This document shows positions 35,312-45,464 of a stretch of 64,000 bases of DNA, one piece after another (the first letter of the stretch is position 1; each line of letters starts with the position of its first letter). Position numbers and translations under genes: made by a program. The notes under the pieces are model-generated. The model did no database searches. It saw only the letters and a list, made by a program, of their open reading frames with translations, and had not been told where the DNA came from. Source of the DNA: Astragalus membranaceus (taxonomy: Eukaryota > Streptophyta > Magnoliopsida > Fabales > Fabaceae); the NCBI GenBank assembly GCA_039519185.1, contig CM076846.1:184807068-184871067 (forward strand). Reading direction: 5' to 3'.

Positions 35312-36872
35312 CTTGGCCATAAGAACAAAATAGAAATTGATTTTTGCTTTGCCTAAAAATGTTTTTAGGTTTAGGCCATAGTGTATAAAAAATTTTCCAA
35401 AGCTTGCCATCCATGCATAACATATTTTTCAAAACTTGCCATGCATACATAACACATTTTCAAAAACCCTAATTTGATGCATGAGGCTTATTACAAAAAT
35501 TGTTTTTAGAGACCCTTTTGTGAGAAATGGCCAAAATGCCATTTTTGACTCTAACTTCCCAAAACGTGCATTCTAACCCTAAAAATGATGCATAATTTAT
35601 TTTTGTGTGGAAAATTAGGGTTTGGACCTAAGCCGGACAAAATTGGGGTATGACAGTCTCCGACACCCATGAATACTCCCGAGGAACATTGAGAGGTTGG
35701 GACAAGAGAACATCGACCGGCCCTACTCCGGCTCGTGGGTATTGATCGGAATCACCTCCCTCATGCGCGGGGTCCCCGCAATGTCCAAGTCCGTCTTCAT
35801 TGTTGCGACTCTCAGCGACCTCCGCTTCGCTCTCATCCGAGCTCCAGCTAGTACTTCCCTGTTCTTCACTGTCAGGCTCGGCGTCAGAATCCTCCGAGTC
35901 AAGGATCACTACCTCGGTATTATCTTCATCTGCCGGTTCGTTGCTGGGAACCCCGGGAGAGCGGTCTTTAGCGTGAATACTCAAAGGAGCAGAGCCAAAG
36001 TCATCTTGAACCTCGGGAACAACCGACCCGGGGGGACTAGTGCGAACTCCCACAGACTCTCCGGTGCCGGAAGCCATTTCTTTTGCGAGACTAGGGCGAT
36101 CTGAGTTAGCAACCCGACAGGTTTGTTTCGTCCTCGCCAGACCGATCCAGCAGAAATGGGGGCTTGACAAGTCAGGTTGATACTCAAACAGTGGGTCCAC
36201 AACCAAGTCGGAACCCGACCTGACGACCCCCACTCCGTATCTATAAATACGGGTTCTGAGAGAACCCGGCTGTGATCTAAAGCCGGAAGCAAAAAAATAA
36301 AAGGCAGAAGCTAACCTTGTGAAAAAAGAAGCTCGTCGAACACTTGAAGCAGGTCACGAACAGCAAAGGCCTCACCGAAACTCAACACGACTCTGAAAGG
36401 TGAATTCAACTCCGGAACGACTTTAAGATCGGGAGCAGAGCAATTCTCAGAAAACAGTCCAAAGTGAGTGAGTTCCTCCCTCCTATTTATAGGAAGCAAG
36501 AAGACCTCAGATGGGCCTGGGCCTAGGCTACACTTCCCAACGCTAGCCCCTAGGCAGGCGCGTCGTTCCAAGCGCCATGATTACCCCAATCATCCTCGAA
36601 TGACACGTCCCATCAATGACGTCGTTAGCTGGCACAGAAATCAGGACACAACTATGCTCGAATCACTTCGGTTCCCTCGGCTCGCCCCGGTCCTTTGACC
36701 CCGCCATGACTGGAATCTCTCAAAAACGGACAGCCTCGAGTCACTCGAGGCAACCTGAGTCCCTCAGATCGTCCCGGTATACCGTGAGTCTCTCACCCCG
36801 GAGTTTGGGGCGGACACGAACTCTAAACGTCAAGTCTAGCTCGCCTTAAGGCGACCCGACTTGGGGGGCTAC

Positions 36873-37220
36873 TGTTATGGATTGGGCCTCAATGGCCAAT
36901 CCACCAAAAAGGCCCAATAACAAAGGACCCAATTCGTCCAACGGTGGAGATTGCAGACTTAGATCCAATGGCCCTCCTCCACTCCAGATACCTATAAATA
37001 AGCATTGATTGCTCACATTAATGGTACACACATATCTTTCCAATACTCTTACTTGCTATTGACTCACTCACTGACTTGAGCGTCGGAGTGTCATTGCAGG
37101 TACCACCCCACCTCGGATCGGAGCACCAACCCGGATTGACCAAGAACTAAAGTACCAACTATCCCGGACGGAGCTACTTATCCCAGACCGGATAACTAGC
37201 CTAGGATACGGTACCGAACA
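36873..37220 (+). repeat. Right LTR of the palindromic element
   Basis: 348 bp, preceded by the polypurine tract acttggggggctac (36859-36872). TATAAATA lies at 36993-37000. It reads outward to the right, mirroring the left LTR. Confidence 0.93.
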
Positions 37221-37227
37221 ACTATTA

Positions 37228-37231
<4 letters not shown>

Positions 37232-37276
<45 letters not shown>
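37232..37276. repeat. (AT)n microsatellite
   Basis: A run of about 20 AT dinucleotides just right of the palindromic element's target duplication. Confidence 0.95.
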
Positions 37277-37388
37277 ACAACAAAAGATTTCCTATTTTCA
37301 TGTAATGGGTAAATGCAAATTCTTAGTTTTTGGCCCAAAAGTAATACCAAAGAGCAACACTTCTTCGTGACTCATATTATAAAAAATA

Positions 37389-37809
37389 GGCTTAAAGGTC
37401 ATTTTGGCCCCTGCAAAATACACATTAATCCATTTTGGCCCCTGCAAAATAAAAAACTTTAAATAAGCCCCTGTAAAATAGTTAGTTGTTCAGTTAAGCC
37501 CCCGCTGTTAGTGGTTCACTAACGCTGTTAGTTTTAAAGGTCATTTTGGCCCCTGCAAAATACACATTAAATGTCATTTGGGCCCCTGCAAAATACACAT
37601 TAATCCATTTTGGCCCCTGCAAAATACACATTAATCCATTTTGGCCCCTGCAAAATACCTTTAAAACTAACAGCGTTAGTGGACCACTAACAGCGAGGGC
37701 TTAACTGAACAACTAACTATTTTACAGGAGCTTATTTAAAGTTTTTTATTTTACAGGGGCCAAAATGGATTAATGTGTATTTTGCAGGGGGCAAAATGAC
37801 CTTTAAGCC
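37389..37809. mobile_element. MULE-type fold-back MITE with exact 9-bp TSD
   Basis: Long terminal repeats (ggcttaaaggtcattttg... and complement) are flanked by identical taaaaaata at 37380-37388 and 37810-37818. The interior repeats cattttggcccctgcaaaat five or more times and is nearly self-complementary. Confidence 0.92.
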
Positions 37810-37818
37810 TAAAAAATA

Positions 37819-38663
37819 TTCATAGTGCAATGGCATATCTTCTAAGTTATAAAAACTGTATCTTTATCCTCGATCTTGTCTGATTTTTTTTATATACTAT
37901 TGGCCTGCTGCATCTAATTCTATTTGATGTGAGTCTACGTTTTCAAGCTACATGTTATATTTATATTTTTGTTCATGAAAGGAATAACCGTGAAGGCGCT
38001 TCTACATTGATAATTTGATATACTTGTCACTGTCATCAGAAATCAAATATTCATTGTTTGAAAAAATAAAATAGGTAGCATATTTCACCAATAATGTTAG
38101 TTGATCAATCCGATTAAATTCTAATTATGACCTTATCCACCACGACATTACCTATATCAATATGAACCAGCTTATATATAAATATATTAGCCAACTGTCA
38201 TCGCTGTCCTGTTCTTCTCTGTTTTTGTTTTCTTAACTGCATGCAGCTATTCGTTTGTTGATTAAATAGGTTTTGTGGTCGTGTCGTGATATAACATTTC
38301 TAATCTTGCAGTAATAGTTGAAACCATTGGTCGGTAGGAAGAATTTCGTGAGTGGAGAAAAAAGTGTCAATAATATTTTTATATAAGAAAAATATAATAG
38401 ATTTTATTTAAATAAAATGCATATATTTGTTTGGTAAAAAAAATGCATATATATATTTGTGACCGTAAACTGAGACGTGCACCACGTATGAGAAGTCATC
38501 ATGTGGCTAGGTGCATGCAGTATACGTGTTCATAGGGATCACCAATTTAATGAATGAGATTAAAGTTGTGCTTTTTTTCTTTTTCTCACCTCTCACGTTA
38601 ACAAATTTTTACCTTTCAATTTTAGAAATAATGAATGCGTAAGATTAATAATTGTCATTTTTT
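37819..38663. other. Intergenic, AT-rich, no gene seen
   Basis: No ORF above background and no terminal repeats recognised. A conventional TATA phrase (ttatatataaata, about 38172) precedes a pyrimidine-rich stretch but no coding sequence follows. Confidence 0.5.
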
Positions 38664-38850
38664 TCACTACATCATTTTTGACTTTAGGCCACACCAATCG
38701 TTGCCACAGCTAAAAAATTGTGGCTTGAACAAAGAATAGGCCACGCTTTTACAAGTGTGGACAATGAGATGGATATTAGGCCACGGTTACATTGACTTAC
38801 CGTTAGGCCACACTTACCTCACTTTAACCATTTTTTACATTTCAGTTTTA
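38664..38850 (+). mobile_element. Possible CACTA 5' terminal fragment
   Basis: CACTACATCATTTTTGAC is followed by several copies of aggccac(a/g)c(t/c)t in both orientations, as in CACTA subterminal regions. No opposite end was found. Confidence 0.35.
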
Positions 38851-38857
38851 GAAACGG

Positions 38858-39225
38858 TTCTGGACTGGGCCATGAGAGGCCCAACTCCGACATTGGACCC
38901 TGGATCAGCCCGCTTACCCGAGTCCAGTTCCAAGGCAGCCCAACATCAAAGGCAAGACCCTGCCTCCAATCCAAGCTATCCAGGATCCGCCCGGACAATC
39001 CAACGAACCTGGACACACTCGATGTCTATAAATACGGGCCCACAATGCAAAAAAAAGGTACACATTCATTTTCCCTGCTTCACTCTGAGATTCTCACATA
39101 CTAACTTAAGTGTGGAGTGACTTTGTAGGTACCACACCCGGGACTGACCTGCAAGACCCGACTTCGAGCAGAAGCCCTACCAACTACAGTCTCGGACTAA
39201 CCCGAGCCAAGGCAAGGTACAGTAC
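38858..39225 (+). repeat. LTR-like segment related to Tat LTRs
   Basis: Begins tctggactgggcc, contains tataaatacgggccc near 39027, then tgtaggtaccac and a final ggtacagtacag. Layout and motifs parallel the LTR of the palindromic element (ggattgggcc, tataaata, gcaggtaccac, ggtaccgaaca), but it is a different family. Boundaries are approximate and no target duplication was found. Confidence 0.5.
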
Positions 39226-39239
39226 AGAAACTCTTACAT

Positions 39240-40121
39240 CTGCTTGCGTTGTGTGCTTTTGAAATTTTGGTTGATACTATTTTATAGGGCTGTTGACGTG
39301 TCTATTCATTCCTCAAGGACATGCTAATTTATTTTGGTTGCTAGATCTACAAAGGGAGTTGCCAAAGGTATGTGGAGGTGCACAAGGGCTGTACAGCCAG
39401 GCTCTTAGGGTGTGTTTGTTTGAGGTGAAAGAGGGAAGAGAGAGTAAGGGAAGAGAGAATAAGGGAAGAGAGAGTGTTCTTATCATGTTTGCTTGAGGGG
39501 AGAAATGGGAAAGAGAGAGTGAGTGATGATTATTTTAGTGTTTTTTGCAATCTCTCCAATTGTGGGAAGAAAGTGGGGAGAAAGAGCTCAATAATTATGC
39601 TTTTACCATTTTACCCTCACTTTATCTCCCCAATTTCCTAACTCTTTTTATTATTTGATTAAATTATATAACTAAAATAAATATTTAAATAATTAAATTA
39701 AATGATTAAAATAATTATTTATGTAATTAAAATAAATATTTAAGTTATTTAATTAAATAATTAAAATAACTATTAAGTTGATTAAATTAAAAAATTAAAC
39801 CACACAAATAGGGGTGTTATTGTACTTTCAAAACTATTATTCTTTCTCTCTTCTCTCTTTCGCTCCAACCAAACCAAGATTCCCTATTTCTCTCCTATTT
39901 CTCTTAAACCAAACAACCATCCTAATCTACTCTATTTCTCACCTCTTTCTCTCTTCCCCCACTCTCTCTTCCCTCTTTCTCTCTTAATCCAAACACACCC
40001 TTAGTTTTTAGCACATGATTAGGTGCCCTCTCATACCCTCCACAGAAGGTGGGGAGTGTGTATACCAATGATGCTGATCGAAGTGACTCATTAATGACAT
40101 TTTGAATCATCGAAAAAAAAA
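39240..40121 (+). mobile_element. Retroposed fragment with poly(A) and 14-bp TSD, containing a MITE
   Basis: agaaactcttacat occurs at 39226-39239 and 40122-40135, and the insert ends in an A-run (40112-40121). These are the marks of target-primed retroposition. Without the nested MITE the insert is about 286 bp. It shows no tRNA boxes, so a processed transcript or a very short LINE 3' end is more likely than a tRNA SINE. Source unknown. Confidence 0.78.
39408..40000. mobile_element. Tourist/PIF-Harbinger-like MITE
   Basis: Termini gggtgtgtttgtttgagg and ccaaacacaccc are flanked by TTA on both sides (39405-39407, 40001-40003). Subterminal regions are purine-rich (gagggaagagagag) on the left and its complement on the right. 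The middle is AT-only (taattaaa repeats). Confidence 0.88.
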
Positions 40122-40470
40122 AGAAACTCTTACATATCTAAATATGGTAAACAAGATACTCTAAATAAAACTTGATATGTTGATTGCACTAGCCTTAAGA
40201 ACTTTTATTTTTTTGACATATAGCCTATCCTTAAGAACTTCGCCTACAATACACCAATTCCGTATGGTACAACAGGTTCATCCCAAAATGAATCCAAGGT
40301 GCCGGAATAGCAAGAGGAAAATGAAGAAGCAGGACCGGCCCAATAGTATAGGCGGGGAAAGCCCTTGCTTTTAGACCCCACCCAAAACAAAAGGCCCCAC
40401 CCTAAAAACGATTTTACCCAAAAGCTACATATATTTAATGTACCGTATGTTACATAGAGAGCCTTGCAAC

Positions 40471-41323
40471 CTATGAAGCCCCCGATACTTCAAAAATAGA
40501 GACGTACTCCGTGTCGGATACGTATCCGATACCGACACGCACCCGATACTTTCCCGATACACGTACCAAAATAGTATCTAATAATTTTTTAATTCTTTTT
40601 AAAAAATATTTAACTCGATACTTTTCAGATACATCTTTGATACTTCTTACCAACTAAGGATACTTCTCAGATACTTTTTCGATACCTCTTACCAACTAAG
40701 CACATGATTGTCACTCATATATGATACACTTTATTACCTCAATAACTAAAAGACAAAATTATATGTTTTTTCGTAATACAATAATAGAAGAAATATTACA
40801 TTGTGATATGAGTGAGATAAATATACGTAACTATCTCTACTTGATATGATCACAACTATTTATTTCTACATTGTGATGATCATATATTGACTAATGATAT
40901 GCTTATGTTTTATTGAGCAACTACGTACTAATATGAATATTTTAGTCTATAAAAAGTCATCTATTTCTGCCACCGACTATTCGGATTATACGATTTCGGG
41001 TGGTCTGATCGTCCACCCTTACTTTTTATGACTAGTCACTCATACATAGGTGTGTCAGTTTTCCTCTTCCTTTCATCCATATATTTTTCTATTTGGGCAG
41101 GTTTTTTTCATATCTATAAAATGCAATATTTCAGTTTTTCATATTTGTTTTTTTTTCTATTTGTGTCTCTATTGTATTTTATTTTTTCTGTTATGTTTTT
41201 TATATATTTAAATTTTAATTTAATTTTTTATTAAAGTATCCTAGCCGTGTCGTATCTTGATTTCAAAAATTTTCCGTATCCCCGTATCCGTATCGTGTCG
41301 TATCCCGTACCCGGGCTTCATAG
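40471..41323. mobile_element. Non-autonomous hAT-like transposon with exact 8-bp TSD
   Basis: Terminal repeats CTATGAAGCCC / GGGCTTCATAG are flanked by identical 8-mers cttgcaac at 40463-40470 and 41324-41331. Both ends are packed with gatac/gtatc motifs, likely subterminal binding sites. No transposase is encoded. Confidence 0.88.
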
Positions 41324-41611
41324 CTTGCAACACATTTGGCATAAATTCAAATCCTTCTGAGGCCTTTTTGGATTTTGTAACTTACCCTAAAATCTTTTAT
41401 TTTATTTAAATGGAACTAAAATAAAATTATAATTAAATACAATTGAAGATTATTTCTTTTGTTTCATCTTTAAAAAGTGACATTTATTTTATTCAAAAAA
41501 AAATTACTTATGGTACAAATGTTTTTTGATTATTTTGATCAAAAAATAATTTTTGTGTTTATTAATAACTTTAAAAATCAATTTTATATAAAAAACATTT
41601 ATTTATAAAGA

Positions 41612-41612
<1 letters not shown>

Positions 41613-41697
<85 letters not shown>

Positions 41698-41719
41698 GTA
41701 TTAGTAGTATTATTATTAT

Positions 41720-41789
<70 letters not shown>
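41613..41789. repeat. Compound microsatellite (ATT)n-(AGT)11-(ACT)12
   Basis: An ATT run to about 41700 with sporadic AGT units gives way to eleven AGT (41721-41753), then twelve ACT (41754-41789). The last two blocks are exact reverse complements with no spacer. Confidence 0.95.
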
Positions 41790-41790
<1 letters not shown>

Positions 41791-41904
41791 TAAAAAAGCC
41801 TTTTTTCAGAGTCCACTTTAGGCCTCAAAAGGTGTTGGGCTACGGCGGCCAGCCCTGTGAAGAAGCGATATTGAACCTAGTAAAGTTAGTTCCATAAAAA
41901 TCTA

Positions 41905-42735
41905 GAAGATGAATGGCACATCTTTTTTGGATGCCCAAAGGCGAGACAGGTCTGGGAAGATGCTGGAATCTGGAACTTGATCCAACCAGATTATGAAAGA
42001 GCTGAATGTGCCAAGGATTTGTTTTTCAATCTGCTGGTCACTTTGGATTCTGTTGCAAGAACAGAATTCGCGAATGTCATCTGGTGTTTGTGGCGTAGAC
42101 GGAACGACATGGTCTGGAATTCTATAGAGAAGCCGGCTGCCTTTGCGTTACATGAAGCACGAACGATGATTTCATCGTGGAAATTTCACAAAAATAATAT
42201 TCAGCAGCATGCTTCTATCTCGGACCAGCAACAGTGGACAAAGCCGACTGCCGGACGTCTGAAATGTAATGTGGATGGCGCCTGGTTCCAGCAGGATCAG
42301 CGATGGAGCGTGGCTGTCTGTCTTCGAGATCATAATGGCAGTTTTTTGCGCGCAAAAACTGCCTGGAGGAATGGTGTTTTACTACCACAGGAAATTGAAG
42401 CAATGGCGCTGAAGGAAGCTCTCCATTGGTTGCATCAACTTGGTCTAAACTATGTTGATGTAGAACTTGACTGCAAGCAAGTTACCGATGCTTTAAAAGC
42501 AGTTGCAGCAATTCCAACTGAATTTGGCACTATTATTTCTAGTTGCAAACATACTTTTAATTCTTTAAACCACTGTACCATCAGTTATATTCGGTGATAA
42601 GCCAATTGTGTTGCTCATAGTCTAGCTAGGGGGGCCCAATGTTTTGCTAGTCACCAAGTTCATGACTTTATTCCTCATTGTATTACCTCTATTATAATGA
42701 ATGAAATGGCTTGAGTTTGCTTGCTTCAAAAAAAA
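41905..42735 (+). pseudogene. 5'-truncated LINE 3' end (zinc-binding and RNase H regions)
   Basis: The reading frame contains WHIFFGCPKARQVWE (zf-RVT-like), then an RVT_3-type RNase H: NVDGAW near residue 97 of the open part at 41977, EIEAMALKEAL, and ELDCKQV. The frame ends with adjacent TGA and TAA codons at 42595-42600, each one C-to-T change from the Arg-Gln expected. Coding resemblance (NCVAHSLARG) continues beyond. An A-run at about 42727-42735 marks the 3' end. Upstream reverse transcriptase is absent. Confidence 0.8.
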
Positions 42736-42791
42736 CCAAGATTAGAATTAATCAAATGTTAAACGAATATAGGCAACTGATATGCCCATAT

Positions 42792-42981
42792 TTCTTTTGG
42801 TATTAACCATCCACCGTCGAACGCAGTGACTAATTCCCTCGCTGGATTGGAGACACCCCGAAGGGTGGGACAGCTGGCCCAGAGATTTAAAGTTGCTCCA
42901 TACCCAAGGCGATGATCGAACCCTCGACACTTGGTTAAGGGAGGATGAGCCCCAACCGCTCAACCACACCCCTGGGTTACC
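42792..42981 (-). mobile_element. tRNA-derived SINE, complete with 13-bp TSD
   Basis: gatatgcccatat flanks it on both sides (42779-42791, 42982-42994). On the minus strand the head has an A-box-like tggttgagcggtt and a B-box ggttcgatcat, followed by a body and an A-rich tail (ataccaaaagaa). About 190 bp, typical of plant SINEs transcribed by RNA polymerase III. Confidence 0.88.
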
Positions 42982-43209
42982 GATATGCCCATATGAACCT
43001 AGTCAATATAACAAATTCACCTCGTGACTAAGTCAAACATAAAATGACTAAAAATCGTGGTTTTCAGGCAGGCTTTCTTAAGTCCAAATTATTTTTGTCA
43101 AAAAAATAAGTCTAAATTATTTTATTTAAGGTAGGCTTTCTTGTCAAAAAAAAAGTCCAAATTATTTTTCCAAAGTTAAATTCAAGAAATAAAGAGTCCT
43201 AATTTCTTA

Positions 43210-44268
43210 GGGTTTTTTTTTTGTACCCCCACCACCTCCCTATCTACCCCCATTGACCCTGCAAAAAGACGCAATTGCCCTTCACAAAAATTAAAAATCC
43301 CGAACGTATCCTGATTTCAATTTTTTTTTTTGGAAATCGGATTTAGGTAAATCCGATTTCCACTAAAAAATTTAAAAAATTTAAATCGGATTTAGGTAAA
43401 TCCGATTTCCACTAAAAAATTTAAAAAAATAAAATCGGATTTATTTAAGATGGGGTAGATCCGCTTTGAAAAATAACAAATCGGATTTACCTTAATTGGG
43501 GGTAAATCCGATTTGTTATTTTTAAAAGCGGATCTACCCCCATATAAGGTAAATCCGCTTTTAAAAATAACGAAAGCGGATTTACCTTATGTGGGGGTAA
43601 ATCCGCTTTGTTAACCTAATTAATAAATAACTCAGTTAAAATTTTAGATACAAATTTCGACCGTCTTTTGGTTCTATTTAGTGTGTGGTTCGTTAACACG
43701 TGACGATATTGTACGTCGGGAGAATAATTTAGGCTAAAAAATCAGTTTTCGGGCAACCTACTCAAATTGTAATGAAACCACATTCTTTAAATCGGAAAAA
43801 TATCAAGGATCAATACTCCTGAAGAAGGGACTTCTTTCAGGACTGGGGACCTCAAAATCCCAAATTCCATCGTTTACTATTTTATATTAATTTTTTTAAT
43901 TTTTCATAATCTCCAAAAAATCTGAAAAAATTTGCATAACCTTATTTTGGTTTTATTAGATTTTTAGTGGTGTTTTTATAATTTTTGGATTAGTTTTGGC
44001 TGTTTAACGGATTTTTAGTAGCATTTTATAACCTTTTTTAAAAAATTAAATAAAAAACAATTTTTTTTAATAACAAAATCGGATTTACCTTAGGTGGGAT
44101 AAATCCGATTTCCCTAAAAATAAATCCGATTTTCTTTTTTTAGGGAAATCGGATTTACCTTAGGTGGGATAAATCCGATTTTCTCTTTTTTTAGGGAGGG
44201 GTATTTTCGGGTTTTAGCAATTTGATGGGGGTAGATGGGAGTAGATGGGGGTACAAAAAAAAAAGGCC
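43210..44268. mobile_element. MULE-type non-autonomous element with exact 9-bp TSD
   Basis: aatttctta flanks it at 43201-43209 and 44269-44277. Ends read gggttttttttttgtaccccc and its near complement. The interior repeats aaatcggattta/taaatccgattt many times in both orientations, forming extended hairpins near 43330-43610 and 44080-44190. No ORF. Confidence 0.9.
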
Positions 44269-44277
44269 AATTTCTTA

Positions 44278-44738
44278 AAGTATGTGTAACGGGTGCAAAT
44301 CAGAGAGGGTTTACAATAAACCCAAACATTTGGGCCATGTTTATACACGCGAGACCATTTCTTTCTCAAGTTTTGTTACAAGCCCGAATTATTATATATT
44401 ATATTATTGTTTCTTAAAACACTTAATAAGAATATTTTTTTAATTGTCAAAAAAAAATATTTTTTTTTAAAATCACTTATTAAGAATTATTATATATTGA
44501 CTATACAAAAGAATTTATATAAACATTCAATTGTAATTTGTATCTCCTGTAGATACTTTAGAAAATAGTATTTTAATATGACCTCTCAGTAAAATATAAT
44601 TAAAATAATCTTATACTAGTAAAAATAAACTTATGAATGTACTTAAAAATAATTGTGAAAAAAACTTATGTACATCAATTTTTTTTAAAAAAGGTACGAA
44701 TAACATGAATAATTACTTCTTTTACAACAATTTTTTTT
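44278..44738. other. AT-rich spacer, no gene
   Basis: Poly(A)/poly(T) runs and no long ORF. Nothing assignable. Confidence 0.5.
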
Positions 44739-45052
44739 GGCTAAAGTGCTTTCGGGGTCCCTTATCTTTATTTAAAGTAACGAATTAGTCCTTTATGTTT
44801 TTTTGTCCCAAATAAATCCTTTATCTTTCAAATTTTTGACACATAAATCCTTTTCCGTTAACAGTGCTGATTTATGTGTCAAAAAAAAGGATTTATGTGT
44901 TAAAAATTTGAAACATAAAGGACTGATTTGGGACAGAAAAGGATTTATGTGTCAAAAATTTAAAACATAAAGGACTGATTTGGGACAAAAAAAAGATAAA
45001 AGAACAAATCGTTACTTTAAATAAAGATAAGGGACCCCGGGAGCACTTTAGC
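44739..45052. mobile_element. MULE-type MITE in a poly(T) target
   Basis: Near-perfect terminal repeats of about 45 bp (ggctaaagtgctttcggggtc..., complement on the right) are flanked by eight or nine T on each side, so a 9-bp duplication is likely but not provable. The interior repeats aaggacta/tagtcctt and aaaaggatttatgtgtc units in both orientations. Confidence 0.82.
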
Positions 45053-45464
45053 TTTTTTTTTGTGTGGATACGTGAATAATTCATGAATTTTTTTAGCATA
45101 TGAATAATTATGATTCTCTTTTAAACAATTAACATATTTTCTTAAAAAAAACCGATAGCAATGCTATTGTACGTAGTTGTACTTAAATTACGTAACTTTG
45201 TGTACAAAGTTTTAGTACAATTCATTTTCCGTATTATTTGAGGTTTAATAAATTCATTCATGGGAGGAAGTAAAACAAAAGTTCTCTCATAGGAGAGTTA
45301 CCAAAGTTGATTTTCCCGATGTGATTGGTAGAGTGAATTCTAAACTTGCATCGTTTGGGGTGGAGCTTCTTAAAAGTCGGAGGATGTCACGGTACCCTCA
45401 AAACTATTTTAACTTTTTTTAATAGTAATGTAATATTGCAAAAATATATCTATATATAAACATT

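Larger units (their letters stand above)
33027..35655 (+). mobile_element. Solo LTR of an Ogre-like Ty3/Gypsy element
   Basis: 2629 bp, beginning TGTTGCACCCCG and ending GGGTATGACA, flanked by identical 5-mers gtctc (33022-33026, 35656-35660). The left arm shows the uninterrupted site near 26745. The phrases ggagccgccaccaat, gacaaggcggat, gtcgattacgtgcgaggaagg and gttagcaccgcgcacgtcc are typical of legume Ogre LTRs. No internal region is present, so LTR-LTR recombination is the likely origin. It contains three internal copies of a motif of about 60 bp (ctcctacgtatc... acgtagttct at about 33400, 33750 and 34230). Confidence 0.88.
31125..36077 (-). pseudogene. Tat antisense ORF, right-arm copy, split by an Ogre-like solo LTR
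   Basis: The minus-strand start is at 36077 (MASGTGESVG). Exon 1 runs to 32261 but is interrupted by the 33027-35655 insertion, exactly after the codons for WVSET. Intron 1 is 32260-32179 (82 bp, same length as in the left arm), exon 2 is 32178-31750 and intron 2 is 31749-31685 (65 bp, no MITE). Exon 3, from 31684, encodes a Glu/Lys-rich coiled coil (31650-31400) and has a stop near 31348, after which the frame stays open to 31125. About 700 codons in all. It shares the Transposase_28-like domain with the left copy. Except for the insertion and the exon-3 stop it looks better preserved than the left copy. Confidence 0.75.
25187..37220. mobile_element. Palindromic Tat-type retroelement with inverted terminal LTRs
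   Basis: The left terminus is an LTR in inverted orientation (25187-25534) and the right terminus the same LTR in plus orientation (36873-37220). Both are 348 bp and differ at five positions by eye. Identical 5-mers actat flank the whole at 25182-25186 and 37221-37225. Left arm 25187-28465 and right arm 31668-37220 are reverse complements once two later insertions are removed (28048-28395 in the left arm, 33027-35655 in the right). The unique centre, 28466-31667, carries the RNase H tail, archaeal-type RNase H, integrase and 3' tandem repeats. Gag, protease and reverse transcriptase are absent. Integrase attacks U5 and U3 ends alike, so a head-to-head cDNA with two U5 ends could integrate and leave one normal duplication. 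Confidence 0.93.

Noticed and set aside
25187..37220. Two separate retroelements inserted in opposite orientation
   Set aside because: Each arm has only one LTR, the outer 5-mers match each other and the arms share the same inner sequence. A single palindromic insertion explains all of this more simply.
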